Assembly: GCA_036555515.1 (NCBI GenBank)
Contig: DATBLC010000118.1
Coordinates: forward strand, 1-10,088
DNA: 10,088 bases
Origin: DATACQ01 sp036555515
GTDB lineage: Bacteria; Desulfobacterota; Binatia; UBA9968
Direction of reading: 5' to 3'
Of this stretch, positions 1 to 6,377 are shown piece after piece (positions within the stretch are counted from its first letter, which is position 1; each line of letters opens with the position of its first letter). The notes under the pieces were generated by a model. The model did not search any database, was not told where the DNA came from, and worked only from the letters and a program-made list of their open reading frames with translations. Both the position numbers and the translations under genes were made by a program.

Positions 1-1
1 C

Positions 2-1075
2 CTCAAATTCGTCGTCGAAAACGACACCTTTCTGCGCTTGATTCAGGTCGTCCTCGACCCCTCCGCGCCTCAAGAACGCTTCGACGCCTTCGCCCATTTC
101 TGTTTGCATGATCTTCCGGACTTTCGTGGCTGGTGCGAAAAGGTGCGCGCTCCGGTTCGAAATATTTACCCCGCCGATGTTCGTCTGGTCGATGACGACA
201 CTGAACTCCAGGCGCAACTCCCTGGTGCGACCGTTGCGGTAGTCGAGGAAATGGAAATTGGCGCGGCGCAGGTCGCAGCGGCGGGAGGGTCTCTTCGATT
301 CGTCCAGAAATATGGTTTCACCACGCGCAACATCGATCACACCGTCTGCAAAAATGCCGGAATTGAGATCTTGACCGTCAGAAGGCGCGCGAATATTTCC
401 ACGGCTGAGCAGGGCCTGATGCTCTTGCTCGCGCTGGCGCGCCAGATAACGCGCAACGCTAATCTCATCAGCGTCGAGCAACTCAAGGCCGCAGGTTATG
501 AGCCCACGACTTATGATCGCAAGCACACCCCCAACGGCAACTGGGCGCGCATCCCGGGAATGGTCACGCTCTACCAAAGGCAGTTGGGCATCGTCGGCTT
601 GGGTGAGATCGGCAGAGAATTGGCCCTGCGGGCCATTGCGCTCGGCATGAACATCGTCTACACGCAACGCATGCGGCTGCCGGCGGAGGTGGAGCGGCAA
701 TATCAGGCGCGTTACGTAAGCCTGGACCAGCTGCTAGCTACTTCCGATTGTGTGAGCCTTCATCTGCCGCGCAGCCCGCAAACCGTCGGCTTCATCGGCG
801 CGCGCGAATTTTCGATCATCAAAGCGGGGGCATTTCTGATCAACGTATCGCAGCCCAACCTCGTCGAGCGCGAAGCGTTGCGCCAGGCGCTCGCTGCAGG
901 AAAGCTCGGCGGCTACGGCCTCGACACCTTTTATGAAGAACCCGGCGACGCCAACGACCCTCTGCTCAAATTTCCCAGCGTTATCGTCTCGCCCCATCTC
1001 GGCGGTTCGCCGCGCCACAATTCCCTCGACGATATAGAGGAAGTCATCGTCGGTCTCGGCCGCTTGTTGGCCTGA
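2..1075 (+). CDS. D-2-hydroxyacid dehydrogenase family protein, 5' end outside window, catalytic Arg replaced
   Basis: NAD-dependent D-isomer 2-hydroxyacid dehydrogenase family (FDH/PGDH/D-LDH fold); members interconvert 2-oxoacids and D-2-hydroxyacids in the cytoplasm. The frame is open to the left edge, so the true start is probably just outside; an in-frame TTG at 38 is the first start-like codon inside, and I number residues from it (345 aa). A Rossmann motif GLGEIG lies at 187-192. The C-terminal part follows the family through the NAD-ribose/catalytic segment to SPHLGG. Of the usual catalytic residues, Glu301 and His320 are present, as is the conserved Asp296, but the position of the catalytic Arg (normally in an xRG turn) is Gln272 in a VSQPN turn. 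Spacing Q272-D296 (24) and Q272-E301 (29) matches Arg-Asp and Arg-Glu spacing in the family, so this is a real substitution. It may be a divergent or non-oxidoreductase member. Family assignment is secure; substrate is unknown. Confidence 0.9.
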   Translation, partial: LKFVVENDTFLRLIQVVLDPSAPQERFDAFAHFCLHDLPDFRGWCEKVRAPVRNIYPADVRLVDDDTELQAQLPGATVAVVEEMEIGAAQVAAAGGSLRFVQKYGFTTRNIDHTVCKNAGIEILTVRRRANISTAEQGLMLLLALARQITRNANLISVEQLKAAGYEPTTYDRKHTPNGNWARIPGMVTLYQRQLGIVGLGEIGRELALRAIALGMNIVYTQRMRLPAEVERQYQARYVSLDQLLATSDCVSLHLPRSPQTVGFIGAREFSIIKAGAFLINVSQPNLVEREALRQALAAGKLGGYGLDTFYEEPGDANDPLLKFPSVIVSPHLGGSPRHNSLDDIEEVIVGLGRLLA

Positions 1076-1130
1076 TTTGGAGGCGGAGCCTTGGCTCATT
1101 AGAGCTTTGCCGTAGTCGCGCGCGTTCACT

Positions 1131-1393
1131 CCGGATTCCGCAGTTAAACTGAGGAGCCCAGAAGCGAGGTGGAACACTGGAGTAGCGAAGGCGTCCAACT
1201 GTGAAATTTCAAAGTCATTTCGCGCTTACGCACTTCGCTGGCACGAGCTTTAACGTTCCTTCGAAGCACCGTTGCTCGATGTCTGCTCGAGGCAGACGGC
1301 ATCTCCGCCAGAGGCGGATCAGCCTTCGGCTGAGACTTTGCTACGCAAGGGTTCCAGCTCGCGCTTCCTGCTGAGCACAACCGCGGAATCCGG
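1131..1393. mobile_element. MITE-like element, copy 1 (263 bp)
   Basis: The ends are CCGGATTCCGCAGTT (1131-1145) and its near-exact inverse at 1379-1393 (14/15). The inverted similarity continues imperfectly inward for about 40 bp, with gaps. The direct repeat GTTCAC flanks the element (1124-1129 and 1394-1399), leaving one extra T at 1130, which looks like a target duplication. Positions 1161-1259 are identical over 99 bp to copy 2. The right half has three consecutive hairpins: GTCTGC/GCAGAC (1281-1297), CCGCC/GGCGG (1305-1317) and TCAGCC/GGCTGA (1319-1333). No transposase is encoded. The element fills the convergent gap between the dehydrogenase stop (1075) and the binding-protein stop (1430), where its hairpins could also end transcription. 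I see nothing else convincing in 1076-1130 or 1394-1429. Confidence 0.75.
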
Positions 1394-1429
1394 GTTCACA
1401 TCGCCGCCAATCTTTCGGGTGACACCGAA

Positions 1430-2530
1430 CTATTTCAGCAACTTCTCAGCCAGCTTAGCTCCGGGAATCCACGAATTATTGCACTTATCTTCGGTGAAGT
1501 TCTGAAACCGCCTGAAATCGTCTAGCGTCAAGGCGTCCTTGGCCGCCACACCGTCCAAACCTCTGGTATCAACATCCAAGCGGCGCGTCGGCTGCTGTGC
1601 GGTCTTAGAGTGCAGCGTCTGTCCCTCCCGGCTCAACAGCCAATTGAAAAAGACTTTCGCGGCATTCGGATGTGGCGCGCCTTTGATGATGCCGAGGATG
1701 CCATTGCCACCGCTTACGTAGGTGCCTTCTTTGAACGTTGCCAAGTGCTTAACCGGCAAGTTTGCGTCAATGAATGCGTCGAAGTCACGGAAGCCCACGC
1801 CGATGGTCAATGCCAGACGTCCTTTCGCCAAAGCGTCGGCGATTTGGCGCGCGTTGCGGCTGACAAAAAGCTGTTGCTGGGCAAGCTTTTGGAGATACTC
1901 CTCGCCCTTCAAGTCCATGAGAAACGCCCACATGGCAAGGCCACCACCCGGCACGCGCGGGTCGCGTATGCCGATCTTGCCTTTCCATCTAGAATCGAGC
2001 AGATCGTTGTAAGCCCGCACTTCCTGGGGCGGGACCAACTCGGTATTGTGATAAATCGACGGCGTCATCTGGGCGACGAAACTGTAGAGTAAATTCTTTC
2101 CCGTCTGGCTATCGGCCCAAAGATGACCGCCGAACCATTTGCCCGGATCCTTGACCTCCGGCAGAATCATCGCGTTTGTCAGCGGTTCAAAAATATCTGA
2201 CGTTAAGAGCGAATTCCCGGTACAGGGTCCAATAAGAAACGCGTCCACCGAAACCGCGCCCGCTTTCTTTTCCGCCACGATCTTACTCATCAAGCTCGGA
2301 CCTGGCGCTTGAACAAACTCGCTGTCCAAGTCAAAGCGTGCCTTCAGCGCCGCGCGCACTTCGTTCCTAAAATCGCTCCCCGGGGGCGCGCCAATCACGA
2401 CCTTGCCTTCTTTCTTAGCCGCCGCCATGAGCCCTTGCCACTCGGCATCGGTTTCCGCCGCGTGAGGCAGTTTTGGCGCACTGCAAACCAGATATGCCAA
2501 TGACACAATAGTTATTCCAGAGATCCTCAT
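1430..2530 (-). CDS. ABC transporter extracellular solute-binding protein (iron/polyamine/thiamine-type fold)
   Basis: Periplasmic binding protein of the Fe3+/putrescine/thiamine-type group (SBP_bac_1/6-like), 366 aa. I chose the ATG at 2530, with GAGG 7 nt upstream, over an in-frame ATG at 2551 that has no ribosome-binding site. A Sec signal peptide occupies about residues 1-24 (MRISG start, hydrophobic core, likely cut near PHA/AET). Then comes the EWQGLMAAAKKEGKVV opening typical of these proteins, where a helix precedes the first beta strand. Later landmarks are a WKGKIG(I)RDP segment and, near the C-terminus, an HPNAAKVFFNWLLSREGQ helix, both characteristic of FbpA/AfuA-like proteins. 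No lipobox is seen. It is divergent from another binding protein at 2645 and convergent with the dehydrogenase. No permease or ATPase gene is nearby, so its transporter must lie elsewhere, or it works as a stand-alone receptor. Ligand unknown. Confidence 0.88.
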   Translation of the reverse strand: MRISGITIVSLAYLVCSAPKLPHAAETDAEWQGLMAAAKKEGKVVIGAPPGSDFRNEVRAALKARFDLDSEFVQAPGPSLMSKIVAEKKAGAVSVDAFLIGPCTGNSLLTSDIFEPLTNAMILPEVKDPGKWFGGHLWADSQTGKNLLYSFVAQMTPSIYHNTELVPPQEVRAYNDLLDSRWKGKIGIRDPRVPGGGLAMWAFLMDLKGEEYLQKLAQQQLFVSRNARQIADALAKGRLALTIGVGFRDFDAFIDANLPVKHLATFKEGTYVSGGNGILGIIKGAPHPNAAKVFFNWLLSREGQTLHSKTAQQPTRRLDVDTRGLDGVAAKDALTLDDFRRFQNFTEDKCNNSWIPGAKLAEKLLK

Positions 2531-2561
2531 ACGTGAACCTCGCTTTGGCATTGAACCACGA

Positions 2562-2591
2562 TTGACAGCCGAATCACGCGGAGGCTATAGT
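2562..2591 (+). promoter_or_regulatory. Sigma-70-type promoter for the NMT1-like binding protein
   Basis: A perfect TTGACA -35 box (2562-2567) is followed after 18 bp by TATAGT (2586-2591), one mismatch from TATAAT. Transcription would start near 2598, giving a leader of about 45 nt that contains the AGGAG site (2632-2636). The 114-bp gap between the two divergent binding-protein genes also holds a weaker minus-strand candidate (TTGATG and a TATAG-containing -10 using the same bases), so the two promoters may overlap and compete. This is a prediction from sequence only. Confidence 0.6.
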
Positions 2592-2644
2592 CCGGCCGTT
2601 CGGTCAGGCATCAAAAGACGCGCTCGCGGCCAGGAGCCATCCCG

Positions 2645-3634
2645 ATGCATCGGATGCTAGTCATAGCGATCGCCGTCGTCGCTGTCAATTTCGCGCTCGG
2701 CATACGGACATTCGCGCAAGAGAAAATCCGCATCGCCTGGGCGGGCAGCACGCCGTCCAACACACCTATCTGGGTCGCTGACCAAAAAGGCTTCTTTAAG
2801 AAAAACGGCTTGGCCGCGGAAGTAATCGCCATCAGCGCGAGCACCATCGTTATTCAGGCGCTGCTCACCGGCGAAGTCGATTTTATCATCGCGCCTTCGG
2901 CCACGCTCGTGACTTCGCGTCTAGCCGGAGCCGATACGATCATGGTCTCCACCAACTTGCCGTTGTTCATCGATCACATTGTATCGGTGCCGGAGATCAC
3001 CACGGTCGAACAGCTCAAGGGAAAGACCGGCGGAGTCAATCGCTTGGGGACAACCTCCGATATGACACTAAGACTGGCGCTACGCCGCTTTGGCATCGAC
3101 CCTGAAAAAGACGCCAAAATCATTGCCACCGGCGAAAATCCGCAGCGGCTCGCAGCCCTGTCACGCAACATCACGCAATTCACTCTTCTGGGCGAGCCGT
3201 TAGTGCGCGAAGCGGAAAAACTAGGCTTTCGAGACCTTTTCGATATCGGCACGCTGAAAATCCCATATCATGTAAACGCCGTGGTGGCCCGCGAAAAAAC
3301 CGTCAAGGAGAAAAGACCGCTGGCGATGAAAGTCGTGCGCGCGTTTAGCGAAGCGTTGCACTACATTAAGACCAACAAAGAAGACACCAAAGCGCTAATC
3401 GGCAAAAATCTTAAGACCAACGACCCTGAAGGTTTAGAGCGCGCTTACAAAGCCTACAATGCCGCGTTTCCCGAGGTGCCCTATCCAAACGCCGAGGGCG
3501 TTAAAACACTTCTCGATGACATAGCGCCGCGCACGCCGAAGGCGGCGACGGCAGACCCAAAGACGTTTGTCGACACGAGCCTCGTGCAGGAGCTGGAATC
3601 GGCGGGATTCTTCAAGCAGCTGTATAAACGGTAG
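2645..3634 (+). CDS. NMT1/THI5-like ABC transporter substrate-binding protein
   Basis: Periplasmic binding protein of the NMT1/THI5-like (TauA/SsuA-related) family, 329 aa. The start ATG has AGGAG 8 nt upstream. A Sec signal peptide covers residues 1-24 (hydrophobic stretch, cut after TFA). The mature protein begins KIRIAWAGSTPSNTPIWVA and continues with the family pattern KGFFKKNGL, then IQALLTGEVDFI and LAGAD, then an EQLKGKTGGV segment that starts domain II. The C-terminus ends in a helix with the FVDTSLVQELESAGFF pattern. Substrates in the family include sulfonates, thiamine precursors, nitrate-like ions and aromatic compounds; nothing here picks one. It has the same length (990 bp) and order of motifs as the broken gene at 6378, so the two are likely paralogues. 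No transporter subunits are adjacent. Confidence 0.9.
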   Translation: MHRMLVIAIAVVAVNFALGIRTFAQEKIRIAWAGSTPSNTPIWVADQKGFFKKNGLAAEVIAISASTIVIQALLTGEVDFIIAPSATLVTSRLAGADTIMVSTNLPLFIDHIVSVPEITTVEQLKGKTGGVNRLGTTSDMTLRLALRRFGIDPEKDAKIIATGENPQRLAALSRNITQFTLLGEPLVREAEKLGFRDLFDIGTLKIPYHVNAVVAREKTVKEKRPLAMKVVRAFSEALHYIKTNKEDTKALIGKNLKTNDPEGLERAYKAYNAAFPEVPYPNAEGVKTLLDDIAPRTPKAATADPKTFVDTSLVQELESAGFFKQLYKR

Positions 3635-3664
3635 GAGGAAATCCACGAAGTAATGCAATTTTGG

Positions 3665-3691
3665 CGTGGGGGCGACCGGCCGGTCGCGCCT
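3665..3691. repeat. REP-like palindrome, best copy
   Basis: A perfect 16-bp palindrome GCGACCGG/CCGGTCGC (3672-3687) lies about 40 nt after the stop of the NMT1-like gene. The flanks, CGTGGGG on the left and GCCTC on the right, suggest a longer former stem. Decayed relatives lie at 5371-5411 and 7387-7413. A weak outer stem CCACG/CGTGG pairs 3643-3647 with 3665-3669. There is no T-run, so it is not a standard intrinsic terminator, but it could stabilise the mRNA 3' end. In the 477-bp gap 3635-4111, this palindrome, the MITE copy and the inverted repeat at 3982-4073 are the structure I can see. Confidence 0.6.
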
Positions 3692-3734
3692 CGACTTCAT
3701 TTGTGATTTTTGCGCTCGCTGTCGTTCATTGATC

Positions 3735-3965
3735 CCGGATTCCTCAGTTAAACTGGAGCCGGGAAGCGAGGTGGAACACTGGAGTAGCGAAGGCGTCCAA
3801 CTGTGAAATTTCAAAGTCATTTCGCGCTTACGCACTTCGCTGGCACGAGCTTTAACGTTCCATCCAAGCACCGCTGATCGATGTCTGCTTAGAGGCAGAA
3901 ACCCATCGACTTCGCTATGGAAGGGTTCCGCCTCGCTTCCTGCTGAGCGCAACTGCGGAATCCGG
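3735..3965. mobile_element. MITE-like element, copy 2 (231 bp)
   Basis: Same family and orientation as copy 1. The ends are CCGGATTCCTCAGTT (3735-3749) and its inverse at 3951-3965 (14/15). The arms match imperfectly over about 41-43 bp (3735-3777 against 3925-3965), including GAAGCGAGG(T/C)GGAAC. The direct repeat TTGAT flanks it (3729-3733 and 3966-3970), with one extra C at 3734. A slightly longer repeat (13/14) lies at 3696-3709 and 3966-3979. The core 3763-3861 is identical to copy 1. This copy keeps only the first internal hairpin (TCTGC/GCAGA, 3884-3899) and lacks the other two, which explains the length difference. It has no open frame for a transposase. It sits in a convergent gap, like copy 1. 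Confidence 0.75.
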
Positions 3966-3981
3966 TTGATTTGTGATTTCG

Positions 3982-4073
3982 ACCCTTCGGCTAAGGGGTA
4001 AACTCCGCGAGAAATCTCTTTTGCGCCCTTTGCGTCCATAAGACGGGGTTTATCTCGAGCGCAGCCGAAGGGT
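3982..4073. repeat. 11-bp inverted repeat enclosing a relic of the 9-bp repeat family
   Basis: ACCCTTCGGCT (3982-3992) is exactly inverted as AGCCGAAGGGT (4063-4073), a possible stem with a 70-nt loop. The loop contains AAATCTCTTTT (4012-4022) followed by GCGCCCTTTGCGTCC (4023-4037), which resembles the 9-bp repeat tract at 7550-7646. It lies downstream of the amidohydrolase stop (4112, minus strand). It could be a repeat remnant or a long-range terminator-like structure. No U-tract follows it on either strand. Confidence 0.45.
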
Positions 4074-4111
4074 TCGGGGTATACCTGTGCGATTAAATCA
4101 GATTCTCTTTC

Positions 4112-5194
4112 TCACCCCAGTCCGTAAAACATCCTTGGATTGTCTTCCACGATCTTTTTGTGCACCGCGGCAGTGATACCACCGCTGTCCTTCAGCGTCA
4201 CCAGCGCATCCAATTCCGTAGACGAATCTGCATGGCCGTAATCCGTGCCGATCATGAGAGTGTTTTCGCCCATGCAGCTTTTGATCAAATAAGGAACATC
4301 GTCGCCGATCTGGCAGGTCACGAAGATCCCGTAGCGCTCTACCAGATCATTTGGCAATTTGCGATCCACCGTCTCCAGCCGCCGGCGCAATTCGTAAATC
4401 ACCCAGGGCATCCATGACGCGGCGGTTTCGATAAAACCGAAGCGCAGCTTGGGGAATTGTTTGTGCACTTCGGAATTCACCAGGCGAAAACAGGCGCCGA
4501 CGTTAAAAATTCGATACTGATTGAAAAAGTCACGGCTGCCGTCGGGATTGACCATCATGTCCACCGCCGCCGCGCTGCCATTGGACTGGTGCAGGCCGAT
4601 GCAAAAGTTTAGCTTCTCGGCTTCTTCATACAGGGGATAGAAATACGGATCGCTGATCTGCCGCGAACCTTCGAGAGGGCGCATGAAGATGCCGCAGCCG
4701 CCGTTCTCCTTGGCGAACTGCAGCTGGTCCAGCGCATCCGGCATGCTGAGAAGCGGCAGCGTCGCCATCCAGCGCAAGCGCCCTTTGCTCTGCCTCCAGA
4801 CGTCCGCCATCCAGCGGTTGTACGCGCCGCAAAGGGCGACATCGGTGTCGGGCCGCTCGGTGCACTGATCAAGAAAAATGCTCGGGTAAAGCACCTGAAT
4901 ATCGATGCCCAGCTCGTCCATGTGCTTGATTCGCGCCGCGACATCGGCAAGATCGCGGGTCGCCATGGTGGTCGTCATCTGCCGGCCGATGGCGGCAGAT
5001 TTCTTTGCCACGTCCTCTGCGCTGAAAGTGAAACGGAAAAGCCCGCGAATCTTGCCATCGATGACCCAGTGAGCCTTTTGTGTATCGCCCTCCGGTTTAA
5101 AGAGCTGCGGTCGAAACTTTTGCTCCGAAGGAAGCAGGTAGTCCCAGGTCAGCGGACTTTCAACGACATGCGCATCTGCGTCGATCCATCCCAT
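4112..5194 (-). CDS. Amidohydrolase family (Amidohydro_2, ACMSD-like) metal-dependent hydrolase
   Basis: Amidohydro_2/ACMSD-like TIM-barrel enzyme, 360 aa. Family members use a divalent metal to decarboxylate or hydrolyse carboxylated or aromatic substrates. The N-terminus carries DADAH (residues 5-9), the beta-1 metal motif in its Asp-x-His form. His202 in the GLHQS segment fits the beta-5 metal ligand, and Asp318 in GTDYGHADS is the catalytic/metal Asp of beta-8. At the beta-6 position where ACMSD has His, this protein has GFIETAASWMPW (Glu256), a variant I recognise from related uncharacterised proteins. The start ATG at 5194 has a strong AAGGAGGT site. The likely promoter region is interrupted by a 129-bp repeat element beginning one base beyond that site. 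The SDR gene lies upstream on the same strand, 254 bp away, so co-transcription is possible but not evident. Substrate unknown. Confidence 0.88.
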   Translation of the reverse strand: MGWIDADAHVVESPLTWDYLLPSEQKFRPQLFKPEGDTQKAHWVIDGKIRGLFRFTFSAEDVAKKSAAIGRQMTTTMATRDLADVAARIKHMDELGIDIQVLYPSIFLDQCTERPDTDVALCGAYNRWMADVWRQSKGRLRWMATLPLLSMPDALDQLQFAKENGGCGIFMRPLEGSRQISDPYFYPLYEEAEKLNFCIGLHQSNGSAAAVDMMVNPDGSRDFFNQYRIFNVGACFRLVNSEVHKQFPKLRFGFIETAASWMPWVIYELRRRLETVDRKLPNDLVERYGIFVTCQIGDDVPYLIKSCMGENTLMIGTDYGHADSSTELDALVTLKDSGGITAAVHKKIVEDNPRMFYGLG

Positions 5195-5201
5195 AACAAT
5201 G

Positions 5202-5209
5202 ACCTCCTT
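5202..5209 (-). promoter_or_regulatory. Strong Shine-Dalgarno site of the amidohydrolase, abutting a repeat element
   Basis: On the minus strand AAGGAGGT lies 7 nt before the ATG at 5194. It fixes the start. It ends exactly where the terminal inverted repeat of the 129-bp element begins (5210), so the whole upstream leader comes from inserted sequence. Confidence 0.75.
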
Positions 5210-5338
5210 GCAGACTGCTGAAAAAGCCTCATAGGCTTCGTTGCGCTCAATCGCCTCGCTTCAACGTACTGGCCACGTACGCCTCCGCTCGTCGATTTTT
5301 CGCGCGCCTCGCTTCTGAGATCTTTTTGAGCAGCCTGC
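5210..5338. mobile_element. Small terminal-inverted-repeat element (129 bp), second family
   Basis: The left end GCAGACTGCTGAAAAAG (5210-5226) is matched 15/17 by the inverse of 5322-5338. It has no coding capacity and is unrelated to the 231/263-bp MITEs. Just inside the left end is a perfect hairpin AAGCCT-CAT-AGGCTT (5224-5238). Read on the minus strand, its stem runs into TTTTT, giving a terminator-like form in the leader of the amidohydrolase. The middle has GTAC-TGGCCAC-GTAC. I find no target-site duplication. The rest of the 254-bp gap 5195-5448 holds a degenerate palindrome and a heptamer tandem, listed separately. Confidence 0.65.
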
Positions 5339-5370
5339 ACACGGTATTTTACAATGAACGTCTAATTCTA

Positions 5371-5411
5371 TGTGGTGGCCAGACTCACGGCTACCGGCGG
5401 TCGCCCCCACA
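5371..5411. repeat. Degenerate REP-like palindrome, second copy
   Basis: TGTGGTGGC (5371-5379) pairs 8/9 with GCCCCCACA (5403-5411). Inside, GGCTACCGGCGGTCGCC differs from the 3672-3687 palindrome and its flanks by one substitution and one missing base. The outer arms suggest that the ancestral unit had long G-rich/C-rich stems around a GACCGGCCGGTC centre. It lies downstream of the SDR stop. Confidence 0.5.
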
Positions 5412-5430
5412 AACCAAAAACTCTCAAATA

Positions 5431-5444
5431 GAAACTCGAAACTT
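5431..5444 (-). repeat. Heptamer tandem (2 units) after the SDR stop
   Basis: On the minus strand AAGTTTC-GAGTTTC begins 4 nt after the SDR stop codon; on plus these are GAAACTC and GAAACTT. Two units alone are weak, but the same distance from a stop codon recurs at 9580-9600, where there are three units. Confidence 0.4.
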
Positions 5445-5448
5445 CTTC

Positions 5449-6213
5449 TTAATGCAATACCGCTCCGCCGTTCACCAGGATCACCTGCCCGGTAACGAAG
5501 CTGCTGAGATCCGACAATAAATAAAGCGCGGTTCCGACCAAATCTTCAGGCCGTTCGATGCGCTTGAGAATACGCGTCGAGGCTGACCGCTCGTAATTCT
5601 TGATCGCGTCATCCGCTGGATTTTCTTCGCTCATCGTCGAGCCCGGCGCCAGAGTATTCACGCGGACGTTGTCCGGCCCCACTTCGCGCGCCAGCACACG
5701 GCTGAACCCGACCACGGCGGCTTTGGAAACAACATAATGCATCATACCCAATCCGCCGTTAAACGCCATGTTCGAGGAAATGTTCACCACGCTTCCTTGC
5801 TTGCGCCGCTGCATCGCTGGAACCACCGCTTTGGCGCATAACCACAAGCCTTTGACGTTCACGGCCATGATGCGGTCCCATTCGCCTTCGGTAATCGACT
5901 GGAAGCTGCCGCGTTCCGCCGGCACGCTCATGAAGATCGCGGCATTATTAATCAGTCCGTCTATTTGACCGTAAGCATCCAGGGTCTTTTTCGCCATCAC
6001 CTCGCAGCCGGCAGCATTAGCGACATCGACGTGTGTTGCCAACGCCTTTCCGCCGCTGTCTTGAATCGCCTTCGCGACTCCCCGGGCTGCGTTTTCATCA
6101 ATATCCGCCACCACTGCCACCCCACCCTCCCGCGCAACGCCCAAACAATAGGCCCTGCCAATGCCATGACCGCCGCCTGTAACGATCACCACTTTACCGT
6201 CCAATAAGCCCAT
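5449..6213 (-). CDS. SDR family NAD(P)-dependent oxidoreductase
   Basis: Classical short-chain dehydrogenase/reductase, 254 aa, the usual length. I chose the ATG at 6213 because GGAGG lies 9 nt upstream and the fold begins at once (GLLDGKVVIVTGGG); an in-frame ATG at 6252 would add 13 residues with no family match. The cofactor motif TGGGHGIG is at 12-19. Asp37 at the end of beta-2 favours NAD over NADP. NNAA is at 89-92. The catalytic set is complete: Asn119, Ser147, Tyr160 and Lys164 (YVVSK). The C-terminus has the standard LLSDLSSFVTGQVILVNGG end. Such enzymes oxidise alcohols or reduce ketones in the cytoplasm. It is followed on the same strand by the amidohydrolase and is divergent from a broken binding-protein gene. 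Substrate cannot be assigned. Confidence 0.92.
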   Translation of the reverse strand: MGLLDGKVVIVTGGGHGIGRAYCLGVAREGGVAVVADIDENAARGVAKAIQDSGGKALATHVDVANAAGCEVMAKKTLDAYGQIDGLINNAAIFMSVPAERGSFQSITEGEWDRIMAVNVKGLWLCAKAVVPAMQRRKQGSVVNISSNMAFNGGLGMMHYVVSKAAVVGFSRVLAREVGPDNVRVNTLAPGSTMSEENPADDAIKNYERSASTRILKRIERPEDLVGTALYLLSDLSSFVTGQVILVNGGAVLH

Positions 6214-6260
6214 TGTTGGAAACCTCCATGCAGTATGAATTTTCGCTATCAAAGCATCCC

Positions 6261-6283
6261 AACAGGTGTCAACAGGAGCTGTT
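6261..6283. promoter_or_regulatory. Operator-like repeats in a divergent gap
   Basis: AACAGG occurs twice, 10 bp apart (6261-6266, 6271-6276), and the second copy is the left arm of a perfect palindrome AACAG-GAG-CTGTT (6271-6283). The site lies between the divergent SDR and binding-protein starts (6213 and 6378), where a shared regulator would bind. Helical-turn spacing and dyad symmetry fit a dimeric regulator. No regulator gene is in the window and I see no clear -35/-10 pair here, so this remains tentative. Confidence 0.3.
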
Positions 6284-6377
6284 CTTCTTATGCAAATCGG
6301 ATTATCCCTTGCGACATAACCATAGATACGCTAAAGGGTCGTCGTTGAAGCCTTGTGAGCACAGCAAAGGAGCCCAG

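Noticed and set aside
1144..1380. Minus-strand frame across MITE copy 1, with a similar peptide encoded in copy 2
   Set aside because: The shared peptide is a consequence of the 99-bp identical DNA core. The frames begin and end differently in the two copies and have no ribosome-binding site.
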